64,000 nucleotides of DNA from Proteobacteria bacterium ST_bin14 (GTDB lineage Bacteria; Pseudomonadota; Alphaproteobacteria; Sphingomonadales; Sphingomonadaceae): positions 186,001 through 250,000 of the forward strand of contig MSXR01000001.1 in the NCBI GenBank assembly GCA_002083655.1, in the 5' to 3' direction. The notes below the pieces were generated by a model. That model was given only the letters and a program-made list of their open reading frames with translations, did no database searches and had not been told where the DNA came from. Positions 1 through 9,288 of the stretch are shown piece after piece. Each line of letters starts with the position of its first letter. The stretch's first letter is position 1. The translations under genes and the position numbers were made by a program.

Positions 1-2
1 GT

Positions 3-359
3 CGGCTCTACAAGGGTGGTGACACGCAGCGTGGATTGATTGTTCTCGATAGAAGCACTTACGAGACATCATTGCAGGGCCTAGCAACAACATTTCGAAC
101 CGCCGGTCACAAGTGGGGTCAGTTGCACAACCTTTCGGAAGTGCCGCTGTTTGTAGATTCGAGGGCCACACGTATGGTTCAGTATGCTGATTTGATAGCG
201 CATGCACTGCGGAGATATCACGAACAAGGCAACTCAACCTATTTTGATCTAATCAAACACTCGTTCGATGCATCAGGCGGGGTGTTGCATGGCTTGATAC
301 ATGATATCGGCGCTTCACAACGATGCGCTTGTTTTTCATGCTTTCAGCGGGTGCGGTAA
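3..359 (+). CDS. DUF3800 family protein, 3' part (5' end outside window)
   Basis: The reading frame is open at the left edge, so only the C-terminal ~118 codons are present. The segment D-S-R-A-T-R followed by Q-Y-A-D-L-I-A-H-A and a final G-V-L-H-G-L with a late C-x-C-x-x-C cluster fits the C-terminal half of DUF3800 proteins, which are predicted to have an RNase H-like fold and often occur in mobile or defence islands. Their biochemical role is not settled. The gene meets a methyltransferase fragment tail to tail with a 16-bp overlap. The family call is by recognition only; function is unknown. Confidence 0.7.
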   Translation, partial: RLYKGGDTQRGLIVLDRSTYETSLQGLATTFRTAGHKWGQLHNLSEVPLFVDSRATRMVQYADLIAHALRRYHEQGNSTYFDLIKHSFDASGGVLHGLIHDIGASQRCACFSCFQRVR

Positions 360-706
360 TGGCCATGAGGTCGCTCCACAGATAACCGCACTGCCATCAT
401 CGCCAGATAGGCCATGAGCGGGTTTTCGCCGATCGCGCTGTGCATCGCGTTCATCATCACCTGTAACGGGCGGTTGGTGCCGCTGGCGATATCCATCAGC
501 GCGTTTTGCGATGCCGCACCCCAGGTCCAGGTATCGTCGAACGCCTCAATACTGGCATCCGCGCCCGCGCCGCTCGCCGATTTGAACAGCACATTATAGC
601 CCGCATTCGAATTGAACGGCGGATCGAGATAGATCAGGTCAACGCTTTCATCGCCAATCTGATCGCGCAGCACCGCCAGATTATCGCCATAATATAGTCG
701 GTTCAT
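344..706 (-). pseudogene. N-terminal fragment of a site-specific DNA methyltransferase
   Basis: The first ~100 residues read as the start of an N6-adenine/N4-cytosine DNA methyltransferase: an opening N-R-L-Y-Y-G-D-N-L segment and the catalytic motif D-P-P-F at about residues 28-31, followed by the N-S-N-x-x-Y-N segment typical of this group. The frame then leaves the family sequence after A-V-R-L (near base 383) and stops after 12 unrelated residues. The S-adenosylmethionine-binding F-x-G-x-G motif and the target-recognition region are missing. At 120 aa against a usual several hundred, it is almost certainly a deletion or insertion remnant beside the DUF3800 gene. Confidence 0.75.
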
Positions 707-824
707 GCCCGCGCCCCCGGTGATCCGACAGACCTAGACGAAAGCCGGGGGGTGAGGGAAGCGGCGTTCTTGCAAGCGGGCGCGGGCGCTGCCAGAACAC
801 GCGCAACCCCGATCGGAGACCCCC

Positions 825-2465
825 ATGCGCCTATCGCTGATCCTTGTCCTGCCATTATTGGCCCTATCCGCGTCCGCCGGTGCGCAGACCAGGCCCGATA
901 TTTCGGTGGAAACGCTGAAGACCGTCGACAAGGAACTCTCCTCCGACGCCTATGAGGGCCGCGCGCCGACCACAGCGGCGGAAGACAAGACGGTTGCCTA
1001 TATCATCGATCGCTTCAAGGCGGCGGGGCTGAAGCCGGGCAATCACGGCGAATGGACGCAGACGGTGCCGATGGTTGAGCTGACCGCGACCAATTTCTCG
1101 CCGATCACCTTTGCCGGCGGCAAGCTGCCCGTCAGCCTGAAACAGGGCCCCGACATCGTCATGCGCACGTTTCGCGTCACGCCCAGCGTCGCGATCAAGG
1201 ACAGTCCGGTGGTGTTTGTCGGCTATGGCATCAATGCGCCGGAACGTGGGTGGAATGATTATGCCGGGCTGGATGTGAAGGGCAAAACCGTCATCATCCT
1301 GGTCAACGATCCCGATTGGCAATCGGCCAGCCGCGACGGCCTGTTTGATGGCCGGACGATGACCTATTATGGTCGCTGGACGTATAAATATGAAGAAGCT
1401 GCGCGCCAGGGGGCAGCAGCGGCGATCATCGTGCACGATACCGAACCGGCTGCTTATGGCTGGGGCGTCGTCGAATCGAGCAACACCCATCCCACGCTGG
1501 AGCTTGATGAAAAGGGCGATCACATGGGTGAAAGCCAGGCGATTGGCTGGGTGCAGCTTGACCAGGCACGCGCAATTTTTGCCAGTGCCGGGCAGGATTT
1601 TGATGCGCTGCGAACGCAGGCTGGGGCAAAGGGTTTCAAGGCCGTGCCGCTGGGCGTAACGGCATCGATGGCGTTCGATATCAGCGTCAAGCGCCAGGCC
1701 TCCAAAAATGTGATCGGCGTGCTGCCCGGCAAGGTGGCGGCAAATGAGTGGGTGCTGTTCACCGCGCATTGGGATCATCTGGGGCGCTGCACGCCGGTGA
1801 AGGGCGATGACATCTGCAACGGTGCCGTCGACAATGCCAGCGGCATGGCCGGGCTGGTCGCCATTGCCGAGGCGCAGGTAAAGGCGGGGCCTGCGCGCCG
1901 TTCAATGGCGTTCATTGCGGTAACGGCAGAGGAATCAGGGTTGTTGGGTTCCAAATATTATGCCGAAAACCCGGTCTATCCGCTCGATCACACCGTTGGC
2001 GGGGTGAATATGGACGGGCTGAACGTGGTTGGCCGGACCAAGGATTTTGTGCTGACCGGCGCGGGAAAATCCGAACTTGAGGATCTGGTGAAGCCGTTGA
2101 TCGCTGCACAGGGCCGCACGATTTCGCCCGAACCCAGCCCGGAACGCGGCTATTATTTTCGCTCCGACCATTTCAGCTTTGCCCGGTTGGGCGTGCCGAT
2201 GCTGGATGGCACGTCGGGGGAAAATCTGGTGGTTGGCGGCGTGGCGGCGGGGCATGCCGCAGCAGAGGATTATGTCACCAACCGCTATCATAAGCCGCAG
2301 GATGAATATGACGCTGCTTGGGATTGGTCTGGCGCGGTTGATGACCTGACGATCTATTACCAGATGGGCCGTCTGCTCGCGCAGGGCACTCGCTGGCCAA
2401 ATTGGTATAAATCCGCCGAATTCCGCGCTATTCGCGACAAATCCCGCCCAAGCGCGGCAAAATAA
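825..2465 (+). CDS. M28 family metallopeptidase with PA domain, secreted
   Basis: Zinc exopeptidase of the M28 (aminopeptidase Y/PSMA-like) family, 546 aa. Residues 1-20 are a signal peptide (hydrophobic LILVLPLLALSASA, cleavage after A-G-A). A protease-associated insertion spans about residues 120-280. The dizinc ligands are visible: H315 and D317 in T-A-H-W-D-H-L-G, D336 in V-D-N-A-S-G, the E369/E370 pair in T-A-E-E-S-G, and a late H in R-S-D-H-F. It probably trims peptides in the periplasm or outside the cell. An RBS-like GGAG precedes the ATG. It is followed 12 bp later by aguA, so the genes may be cotranscribed. The exact substrate is unknown. Confidence 0.9.
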   Translation: MRLSLILVLPLLALSASAGAQTRPDISVETLKTVDKELSSDAYEGRAPTTAAEDKTVAYIIDRFKAAGLKPGNHGEWTQTVPMVELTATNFSPITFAGGKLPVSLKQGPDIVMRTFRVTPSVAIKDSPVVFVGYGINAPERGWNDYAGLDVKGKTVIILVNDPDWQSASRDGLFDGRTMTYYGRWTYKYEEAARQGAAAAIIVHDTEPAAYGWGVVESSNTHPTLELDEKGDHMGESQAIGWVQLDQARAIFASAGQDFDALRTQAGAKGFKAVPLGVTASMAFDISVKRQASKNVIGVLPGKVAANEWVLFTAHWDHLGRCTPVKGDDICNGAVDNASGMAGLVAIAEAQVKAGPARRSMAFIAVTAEESGLLGSKYYAENPVYPLDHTVGGVNMDGLNVVGRTKDFVLTGAGKSELEDLVKPLIAAQGRTISPEPSPERGYYFRSDHFSFARLGVPMLDGTSGENLVVGGVAAGHAAAEDYVTNRYHKPQDEYDAAWDWSGAVDDLTIYYQMGRLLAQGTRWPNWYKSAEFRAIRDKSRPSAAK

Positions 2466-2477
2466 GGACAAAATCGG

Positions 2478-3446
2478 ATGAATCGCGTCATCCAGCCGCC
2501 CGAATGGGCGCATCACAAGGCGGTGTGGATTGGCTTTCCCAGCCATCCTGAATTGTGGCTCGACGATCTGACGCTCGCCCGGGCTGAGGTGACGGCGTTT
2601 GCGGCGGCGGTGCATGCCGATGGGCTTGGCGAAAAAGTGATCCTGGTGGCAGCGGATGAACAGGCCGCCAAGGCCGCCCACGCGCTTGCGCCCTTTGCAG
2701 AGGTGGTGGCTGAGCCGTTTGGCGATATCTGGCTGCGCGATACCGCCGCCATCATGGTCTCGCCGCGCCACGCCTGTGACTTCGCGTTTAACGGCTGGGG
2801 CGGCAAATATGATCTGCCCGGCGACGATGATATCGGCGCACGGCTGGCCAAGCGGCGCGGCATTGAGGTTGAGCGCTGCGATTGGGTGCTAGAGGGCGGC
2901 GCGATTGACGGCGACGGCACCGGGTTGATGGTGACGACCGAGCAATGCCTGCTCAACCACAACCGTAATCCTGGCCTGTCGCGCACCGACATTGCCGATC
3001 GTTTGCGCGAGCAATTGGGCTTCACCGATATTTTGTGGCTGGGCGATGGCTTACTGAACGATCACACCGACGGGCATGTCGATAATCTGGCGCGGTTCGT
3101 GGCGCCGGGGCGGCTGGCGATTCCGGAAGGATCAGACAATGATCCCAATTGGCGCGTCTATCAGGCGGCGGCAGAAAAAGCGGTCGCATTCGGGGTTGAT
3201 GTCGTCCGCGTCCCCTCGCCCGGGCGGGTTTTGCATGATGAGGAAATCGTGCCGGCCAGCTATATGAACTTCTACATCGGCAATGCCGCCGTTGTCGTGC
3301 CGCAATATGGTTCATCAAACGACACAGCCGCTGTGGAGGCATTTGCCGCGTTGTTCCCCAATCACCGCGTCATCGGCCAGCGTGCCGATCATATCCTGAC
3401 CGGTGGGGGCAGCTTCCACTGCATCAGCCAGCAGATTCCGGGATGA
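2478..3446 (+). CDS. aguA: agmatine deiminase
   Basis: Converts agmatine to N-carbamoylputrescine plus ammonia, the first step of the agmatine-to-putrescine route. The protein has the peptidyl-arginine deiminase fold signatures: W-L-R-D-T near residue 87, H-V-D in the G-H-V-D-N-L segment, and the catalytic Cys315 in G-G-G-S-F-H-C near the C-terminus. Length 322 aa is slightly short for the family (about 340-370). AAGGA precedes the ATG. Its stop overlaps the start of the acetyltransferase gene (ATGA), and aguB follows, so the three form one operon for agmatine use. Confidence 0.93.
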   Translation: MNRVIQPPEWAHHKAVWIGFPSHPELWLDDLTLARAEVTAFAAAVHADGLGEKVILVAADEQAAKAAHALAPFAEVVAEPFGDIWLRDTAAIMVSPRHACDFAFNGWGGKYDLPGDDDIGARLAKRRGIEVERCDWVLEGGAIDGDGTGLMVTTEQCLLNHNRNPGLSRTDIADRLREQLGFTDILWLGDGLLNDHTDGHVDNLARFVAPGRLAIPEGSDNDPNWRVYQAAAEKAVAFGVDVVRVPSPGRVLHDEEIVPASYMNFYIGNAAVVVPQYGSSNDTAAVEAFAALFPNHRVIGQRADHILTGGGSFHCISQQIPG

Positions 3447-3925
3447 TAGCGGTCAGTATCCAGCGGCTCGGCGCGGCGGACATTGACCTTGCCCGCGCGA
3501 TGAACGCGCTGTTTGCTAAGGCCTTCGAAGAACCGGCGCACTATGCCGACGCGCCACCGGATGACGCTTGGCTCGCTGAGATACTGGCCCGCGAGTCGGT
3601 GGTTGCACTGGTGGCGCTGACGGGCGAGCGCGTCGTGGCGGCGGCGTTCGCTTATGAACTCGACAAGCTCGAACAGCGCCGCCGGGAGCTGTACCTCTAC
3701 GACCTCGCCGTCGCCGCCGATCATCGCCGCCGGGGGATCGCCACGGCGCTGATCGATACGCTGCGCCACCACGCGGCAGCGCGGGGCTGCTCCACACTGT
3801 TTGTACAGGCTGTCGACGGCGACGATCAGGCGATCGCGCTCTACACCAAGCTGGGCAAGCGCGAAGACGTCGTGCATTTCGATATTACCCCTGCCGGGGT
3901 TGGCGGAATTGGGCCGAGCGACTAA
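3443..3925 (+). CDS. GNAT acetyltransferase resembling aminoglycoside 3-N-acetyltransferase I
   Basis: A 160-aa GNAT enzyme whose sequence follows the AAC(3)-I family closely: a Y-L-Y-D-L-A-V strand (84-90), the acetyl-CoA loop R-R-R-G-I-A (95-100), then G-D-D-x-A-I-A-L-Y-T-K-L-G (126-138) and V-H-F-D near the end. AAC(3)-I enzymes acetylate the 3-amino group of gentamicin-type aminoglycosides. Here the gene is translationally coupled (ATGA) to aguA and lies directly before aguB, so a diamine such as agmatine, N-carbamoylputrescine or putrescine is an alternative substrate. Family membership is seen in the sequence; the substrate is inference. Confidence 0.85.
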   Translation: MIAVSIQRLGAADIDLARAMNALFAKAFEEPAHYADAPPDDAWLAEILARESVVALVALTGERVVAAAFAYELDKLEQRRRELYLYDLAVAADHRRRGIATALIDTLRHHAAARGCSTLFVQAVDGDDQAIALYTKLGKREDVVHFDITPAGVGGIGPSD

Positions 3926-3934
3926 ATAGCGCGC

Positions 3935-4783
3935 ATGACCGAAATCACCGTCGCCGCGCTCCAGCTGGGGTTCACTAACGATATCGATGCGAACATCGCC
4001 AATGTCGCGCGGCTGGTGCGCGAGGCGGCGGCGCGCGGCGCGCAGGTGATTTTGCCGCCCGAATTGTTCGAAGGCGAATATTTCTGCCGGGTTGAGGATG
4101 AGGCGTTGTTCGCCACTGCCCAACCAGTCGGCGCGCACAAGGCCGTTCTGGCGATGCAGGCGCTCGCCGCTGAGTTGCGCGTTATCATTCCGACCAGCTT
4201 TTTCGAAGCGGACGGCCCGCACCATTATAATTCGCTGGCGATGATTGGCCCGGATGGTGCGGTGCAGGGCGTGTACCGCAAAAGCCACATCCCCGATGGG
4301 CCGGGCTATGAAGAGAAATTCTATTTCCGCCCCGGCAATACCGGTTTCAAGGTTTGGCCCGGTGCCGGCACAACGCTGGGCGTCGGCATTTGCTGGGACC
4401 AATGGTATCCCGAAACCGCGCGCGCGATGATGCTGATGGGGGCAGAATTGCTGTTCTACCCCACCGCGATTGGCAGTGAGCCGCACGACGAGGGGCTGGA
4501 CACCGCCCGGCTATGGCGTCGTGCGATGGTGGGGCATGCGGTGTCGAACGTGGTGCCCATCGTTGCGGCGAACCGAATTGGGACCGAGCACGGCCAAATA
4601 TTTTACGGCACCAGCTTCATCACCGATGAACGCGGCGACATTATCGCCGAGCTGGGTCGCGAGGAAGAAGGTGTGATCACGGCCACGCTGGATATCAACC
4701 GCATCAAACGCCACCGCGCCGCCTTCGGCTTCTTCCGCGATCGCCGGCCTGAGCTGTACGGGCGGCTCGTGCAGGATATTTGA
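3935..4783 (+). CDS. aguB: N-carbamoylputrescine amidase
   Basis: Nitrilase-superfamily amidohydrolase, 282 aa, that releases putrescine, CO2 and ammonia from N-carbamoylputrescine, completing the pathway begun by AguA. The Glu-Lys-Cys triad is visible: E in L-P-P-E-L-F-E-G (about 43), K in Y-R-K-S-H-I-P (about 117) and the nucleophile Cys in G-I-C-W-D-Q-W-Y-P (about 154). The D-G-P-G-Y-E-E-K-F-Y-F segment is characteristic of the AguB subgroup. It starts 9 bp after the acetyltransferase stop, in the same operon. Confidence 0.95.
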   Translation: MTEITVAALQLGFTNDIDANIANVARLVREAAARGAQVILPPELFEGEYFCRVEDEALFATAQPVGAHKAVLAMQALAAELRVIIPTSFFEADGPHHYNSLAMIGPDGAVQGVYRKSHIPDGPGYEEKFYFRPGNTGFKVWPGAGTTLGVGICWDQWYPETARAMMLMGAELLFYPTAIGSEPHDEGLDTARLWRRAMVGHAVSNVVPIVAANRIGTEHGQIFYGTSFITDERGDIIAELGREEEGVITATLDINRIKRHRAAFGFFRDRRPELYGRLVQDI

Positions 4784-4845
4784 AGGGGGCACCAGCCCGA
4801 ACGGGACTTCAGTCAACCTATGGCCATCAGACTCTACACGCGCCA

Positions 4846-6645
4846 CTATTCCCCAATTGGCGCGCATTTCGCCGCCAGCCACGCCAGCTCATCGCCCGCC
4901 ATTTGTGGCCCCAGCACCGCCAGTACGCGGGCATGGTACGCATCCAGCCAATCCCGTTCGGCGTCATTCAACAATGCGGGCACAATCAGGCTGCGCTCAA
5001 TCGGGCAAAAGGTGAGCGTTTCGAAGCCAAGCATCGGGGCTTCCGCGCCGTCGACCACCCGGTCTTCGACCAGGATCAGATTTTCGATGCGGATTCCGTA
5101 TTCGCCCGCCTTGTAATATCCCGGTTCGTTGGAAATAATCATGCCCGCGCGCAGCGGCTCTGATGGTCCGCCGCCGGGATAATTAGGCGTCGCGATCCGC
5201 TGTGGCCCTTCATGCACCGACAGATAGGCCCCCACCCCGTGGCCGGTGCCGTGCGCGTAATCGAGGCCGACTTCCCATAACGGTCGCCGCGCGAAGCCAT
5301 CAAGCTGACCGCCATTGGTGCCGTGCGGGAATATAGCCGTCGCCAGCGCAATGTGCCCCTTCAGCACGCGGGTAAAGCGGTCGCGCATTTCGGGCGTGGG
5401 CGCGCCGATGGGCAGCACGCGGGTAACGTCTGTGGTCCCGTCACGATACTGCCCGCCCGAATCGACAAGATAAAGCTGACCGAGTTCCAGCGGTGCATTT
5501 GATTGCGCATCCACCCGGTAATGCGGCGATGCGCCGTGCGCGCCGGTTGCCGAAATCGTGTCAAACGAGGTATCGAGCAGCACGCCGGATGCCTCTCGGA
5601 ACGCCAGCAATTTGGCGGCGCACGACAATTCGGTCTGCCCGCCCTTGGGGGCTTCTGCCTCTACCCAACGCAGAAAGCGTGCGAGCGCCGCTCCGTCACG
5701 GGCAGATGCCGCGCGGTGTCCGGCAATCTCCACCGGATTCTTCAGCGCCTTGGCGAGCACCACCGGATCACGCTGCGCCAATATGGTCGCGCCGCATGCA
5801 TCCAGCGCATCGAATATCGCCGCCACCGCGCGCTCGGGATCAGCAGCAACGCGCTTGCCGGCATAGCCCGCCAGCGCATCGGCAAAGCCAGCGCGATCAT
5901 GGATGCGGATGGCGTTGCCAAGATGCTGGCGCACCGCATCAGTCAGTTTTTCGGGCGCGATGAACAAATCGGCCGTGCCGTCGGCCTGCACGATCGTATA
6001 AGCGAGCGCAACGGGAGTGTGATCAACATCTTGGCCCCGGATGTTGAATGCCCAGGCAATCGAATCGAGCGCGGTTAGCACCACGGCATCGGCTTTGCGC
6101 GCCGTCAGCCAATCGGCGATCGCGGCGCGCTTTTGTGCCGAGGATTGCCCGGCCTGATCATCGGATTGCACCGCCAGCGTTGCGTTGGACGGTGTGGGCC
6201 GGTCGGGCCACACCGCATCGACCGGGTTGGTAACAACCGGCACCAGGGTGGCGCCGCGCTCTGCCAGCGCCTTGCCAGCCTCTTGCACCCAGGCGCGGGT
6301 GTGCAGCCATGGATCATAGCCGATGCGCGCGCCCTGCGCGGCATGATCGGCCAGCCAGCCCGCCACGCTCATCTGCGGCACGCCAACATAGGCCCAGTGA
6401 TCACCGTCAACCTGCTGGCGCACCTGCAGCGTATAGCGCCCGTCAGTAAAGATCGCCGCCGCCTCTGGCAGCACGGCGGCTGTACCCGCCGACCCCTGAA
6501 ACCCCGTCAGCCACGCCAGCCGTTGCGCATATCCACCGACATATTCCGACATATGTTCATCGGTTAACGGCACGACAAAGCCGTCAAGGCGGTCACGCTT
6601 CAGTTGGTCGCGCAGGGCGCGGAGGCGGTCGGCATGGGTGGACAT
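4846..6645 (-). CDS. aminopeptidase P family protein (M24, Xaa-Pro aminopeptidase)
   Basis: Cytoplasmic metallopeptidase of 599 aa that removes N-terminal residues from peptides with Pro in position 2. The layout is that of long, three-domain aminopeptidase P: two creatinase-like N-terminal domains (about 5-300), then the pita-bread catalytic domain (about 310-540) and a C-terminal extension. Metal ligands are present: D in Y-L-V-D-S-G-G and T-T-D-V-T-R, H in H-G-T-G-H-G-V-G, E in S-N-E-P-G-Y-Y and E in R-I-E-N-L. It is transcribed divergently from the oligopeptidase gene, with about 107 bp between them. Together with the M28 and S9 enzymes it forms a peptide-degradation neighbourhood. Confidence 0.93.
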   Translation of the reverse strand: MSTHADRLRALRDQLKRDRLDGFVVPLTDEHMSEYVGGYAQRLAWLTGFQGSAGTAAVLPEAAAIFTDGRYTLQVRQQVDGDHWAYVGVPQMSVAGWLADHAAQGARIGYDPWLHTRAWVQEAGKALAERGATLVPVVTNPVDAVWPDRPTPSNATLAVQSDDQAGQSSAQKRAAIADWLTARKADAVVLTALDSIAWAFNIRGQDVDHTPVALAYTIVQADGTADLFIAPEKLTDAVRQHLGNAIRIHDRAGFADALAGYAGKRVAADPERAVAAIFDALDACGATILAQRDPVVLAKALKNPVEIAGHRAASARDGAALARFLRWVEAEAPKGGQTELSCAAKLLAFREASGVLLDTSFDTISATGAHGASPHYRVDAQSNAPLELGQLYLVDSGGQYRDGTTDVTRVLPIGAPTPEMRDRFTRVLKGHIALATAIFPHGTNGGQLDGFARRPLWEVGLDYAHGTGHGVGAYLSVHEGPQRIATPNYPGGGPSEPLRAGMIISNEPGYYKAGEYGIRIENLILVEDRVVDGAEAPMLGFETLTFCPIERSLIVPALLNDAERDWLDAYHARVLAVLGPQMAGDELAWLAAKCAPIGE

Positions 6646-6752
6646 GGCGTATCCTGAATGTGGTGGATCGCGATCTTAGGCTGTCGCGCGACGGAAATCG
6701 AGCGCCCTGCCGCCTCTCGACTTCAAGCAGGGCGGGGCGGTAGGGAAGGGGG

Positions 6753-8813
6753 ATGACCAACACCACCACACCACCGCGCGCTGATCGCCGCCAGTTCAGC
6801 TTCACCGCGCACGGCCAGACCATTGATGATCCTTATGCCTGGCTAAAAGACCCCGGCTATCCGGAGGTCACCGATAAGGATGTGCTTGCCTATCTGGAGG
6901 CCGAGAATGGCTATTTCGAAGGGGTGATGGCCCCGCTGAAGCCGCTGACCGACAGGCTGTATGAAGAGATGAAGGGTCGCATCAAGGAAGACGATTCCTC
7001 GGTCCCGCAAAAGGATGGCGACTGGCTGTACTGGACGGCGTTTGAAACTGGCGGCCAGTACCGCAAATGGTGGCGCAAACCCGTGGCAGGTGGCCCAGAT
7101 GAGCTGATGCTCGATGAGCCGGTGCTGGCAGAGGGCAAGGAATATTTCCGTCTCGGCGCGTTTTCCGTCAGCAATGACGGGCGGCTGCTCGCCTATGCGA
7201 TTGACGATAACGGGTCTGAACGGTTCGAAGTGCGCGTGAAGGTGATCGCGACGGGCGAGCATCTGCCCGAGGTGATCCCCGGCATGCTCTCCGAAATCGT
7301 CTGGGCGGCGGATGACAGCGGGTTTCTGTACGGCCTCGCCAATGATCAGTGGCGGACCGATAATGCCCGTTTCCACCGGCTCGGCACGCCGATCAGCGAT
7401 GATATCGAGCTGTTCAAGGAAGCTGATGAGGGGTTCCGCGTCGGCGTATCCGAAACCAGCGACCGGCGCTGGATCGTCATCGCCAGTGGTGATCATGTCA
7501 CCAGCGAAGTGTGGCTGCTGCCCGCCACCGATCCACTCGCTGCGCCCGTCTGCGTTTCACCGCGCAAGGTGGAGCGGGAATATGATGTCGATGCGCACGG
7601 CGACACATTGTTCATCCACACCAACGACACCCACCCCAACTTCCGCCTCTGCACCGCGCCCATCGCCGACCCCGGCAGCTGGACCGAACTGATCGGCGCT
7701 TCGCCCGATTTCTACATGACCGGGGTGAGCTGCTTCGCTGATTTCTTCATCGTCGATGGCCGCGAGGCCGGGCTCGATCAGATCGATATCCACCCTTATG
7801 ACGGCGGCGCGCCCACCCGGATCGATTTCCCCGAGGCGAGCTATGACGCGGGCCTGGACGACAATCCCGAATATGACATGAAGGTGTTGCGGCTCGGCTA
7901 TGAATCGATGGTCACGCCGGGCACCGTCTATGACTATGACGTCGCGACCGGCACCAAGACCGTGCTGAAGGTGCAGGAAATCCCGTCGGGCTATGATGCG
8001 GCGAAATACGCGACTGAACGGCTCCACATTACCGCGCGTGATGGCACGCAGGTGCCTGTATCGATAGTATATCCGGCTGATTTCCCGCGCGATGGCAGCC
8101 GCCCGGTGTTCCTCTACGCTTATGGTGCTTATGGCTATGCGATCCCGCCCGGTTTTTCGACGGGGCGGCTGAGTTTGCTTGATCGCGGCTTTGCCTATGC
8201 CATTGCGCATATTCGCGGCGGCGATGATCTGGGCCAGCAATGGTATCTCGACGGCAAGCTGGAAAAGCGGACCAACACGTTCAACGATTTTGTCGATGTG
8301 GCCAAGGGATTGATCGCGGGCGGCTGGACGCGTGCGGGCAAGATCGCAATTGCCGGGCGCTCCGCCGGTGGCGAACTGATGGGCGCGGTGGTCAATTCCG
8401 ATCCCGAGCTGTGGGGCGCGGTGGTGGCCGATGTGCCCTTTGTCGATGTGCTCAACACGATGATGGATGCATCGCTGCCGCTGACGCCGGGGGAGTGGCC
8501 CGAATGGGGCAACCCGATTGAGGACAAGACGGCGTTTGATCTGATCCGGGGCTATTCGCCCTATGATCAGGTGACCGTGCAAGCCTATCCACCGATGTTC
8601 ATTTCAGGCGGGCTGAACGATCCGCGCGTTACCTATTGGGAGCCCGCCAAATGGGCCGCCAAGCTGCGCCATGTGAAAACCGACAATAATGTGCTGCTGC
8701 TGAAAACCAATATGGGCGCAGGGCATGGTGGCAAATCGGGCCGGTTTGAAAGCCTGCGAGAGGCAGCAGAGGAACATGCCTTCGTGCTGTGGCAATTGGG
8801 TGTGGAGGGCTAG
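6753..8813 (+). CDS. ptrB: S9 family peptidase (oligopeptidase B)
   Basis: Prolyl oligopeptidase-type serine peptidase, 686 aa, that cleaves short peptides after Arg/Lys (oligopeptidase B subgroup). An N-terminal beta-propeller occupies about 70-410 and an alpha/beta-hydrolase catalytic domain about 420-686. The nucleophile elbow is G-R-S-A-G-G-E-L-M-G (Ser about 534), the Asp lies in S-G-G-L-N-D-P-R-V, and the His in G-A-G-H-G-G-K-S-G-R. The oligopeptidase B marker H-I-R-G-G-D-D-L-G is present. No signal peptide is seen, so it is probably cytosolic. AGGGGG sits just before the ATG. The thioesterase gene follows without a gap. Confidence 0.93.
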   Translation: MTNTTTPPRADRRQFSFTAHGQTIDDPYAWLKDPGYPEVTDKDVLAYLEAENGYFEGVMAPLKPLTDRLYEEMKGRIKEDDSSVPQKDGDWLYWTAFETGGQYRKWWRKPVAGGPDELMLDEPVLAEGKEYFRLGAFSVSNDGRLLAYAIDDNGSERFEVRVKVIATGEHLPEVIPGMLSEIVWAADDSGFLYGLANDQWRTDNARFHRLGTPISDDIELFKEADEGFRVGVSETSDRRWIVIASGDHVTSEVWLLPATDPLAAPVCVSPRKVEREYDVDAHGDTLFIHTNDTHPNFRLCTAPIADPGSWTELIGASPDFYMTGVSCFADFFIVDGREAGLDQIDIHPYDGGAPTRIDFPEASYDAGLDDNPEYDMKVLRLGYESMVTPGTVYDYDVATGTKTVLKVQEIPSGYDAAKYATERLHITARDGTQVPVSIVYPADFPRDGSRPVFLYAYGAYGYAIPPGFSTGRLSLLDRGFAYAIAHIRGGDDLGQQWYLDGKLEKRTNTFNDFVDVAKGLIAGGWTRAGKIAIAGRSAGGELMGAVVNSDPELWGAVVADVPFVDVLNTMMDASLPLTPGEWPEWGNPIEDKTAFDLIRGYSPYDQVTVQAYPPMFISGGLNDPRVTYWEPAKWAAKLRHVKTDNNVLLLKTNMGAGHGGKSGRFESLREAAEEHAFVLWQLGVEG

Positions 8814-8815
8814 GC

Positions 8816-9232
8816 TTGGGTTTCACGCACACCATCACCGCCCAGCCAGCTGACATTGACGAGCTTGGCCATGTCAACAATGCGGTGTGGGTGCGGTGGA
8901 TCCAGGATTTGGCGACCGCGCACTGGCAGGCGGTGGCACCCGCCGACCATATCGCCGCCTATATCTGGGTCGTGACCCGGCATGAGATTGATTATCGCGG
9001 CAATGTGGGGCCGGGGGAAAGGGTGACGGGCGAAACCTGGGTGCCCGAATCTCCCAAAGGCGCGCGGTTTGATCGGCATGTCCGCTTCACCGGCGCGGAC
9101 GGCAAGGTGAAGGTGGAAGCGGTGACCACCTGGGCACTAATTGATCGCGCAAGCGGGCGGCTGGCGCGGGTGCGTGAGGATATTGCCGCGCCGTTTATGG
9201 AACACGCTGAATTGCCGCCTTTGCAGGGATGA
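8816..9232 (+). CDS. acyl-CoA thioesterase, 4-hydroxybenzoyl-CoA thioesterase-like hotdog protein
   Basis: A 138-aa single hotdog-fold protein. The N-terminal D-I-D-E-L-G-H-V-N-N-A-V-W segment, with its Asp, is the active-site helix of 4HBT/YbgC-type acyl-CoA thioesterases, which hydrolyse small or aromatic acyl-CoA esters. I chose the TTG start at 8816 because GGAGGG lies 7 bp upstream and it begins 2 bp after the oligopeptidase stop. A longer GTG start at 8789 would overlap that gene. It probably forms an operon with ptrB. The natural substrate cannot be told. Confidence 0.82.
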   Translation: MGFTHTITAQPADIDELGHVNNAVWVRWIQDLATAHWQAVAPADHIAAYIWVVTRHEIDYRGNVGPGERVTGETWVPESPKGARFDRHVRFTGADGKVKVEAVTTWALIDRASGRLARVREDIAAPFMEHAELPPLQG

Positions 9233-9288
9233 CAATCCGACCCGTTGGGTGTCGTTTCCTGACAGGGCGCCCAGCGGCGCTGCCCCTG

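Noticed and set aside
864..1778. 304-aa minus-strand ORF inside the M28 gene
   Set aside because: Antisense shadow in a GC-rich gene; no family features and the plus strand has clear catalytic motifs.
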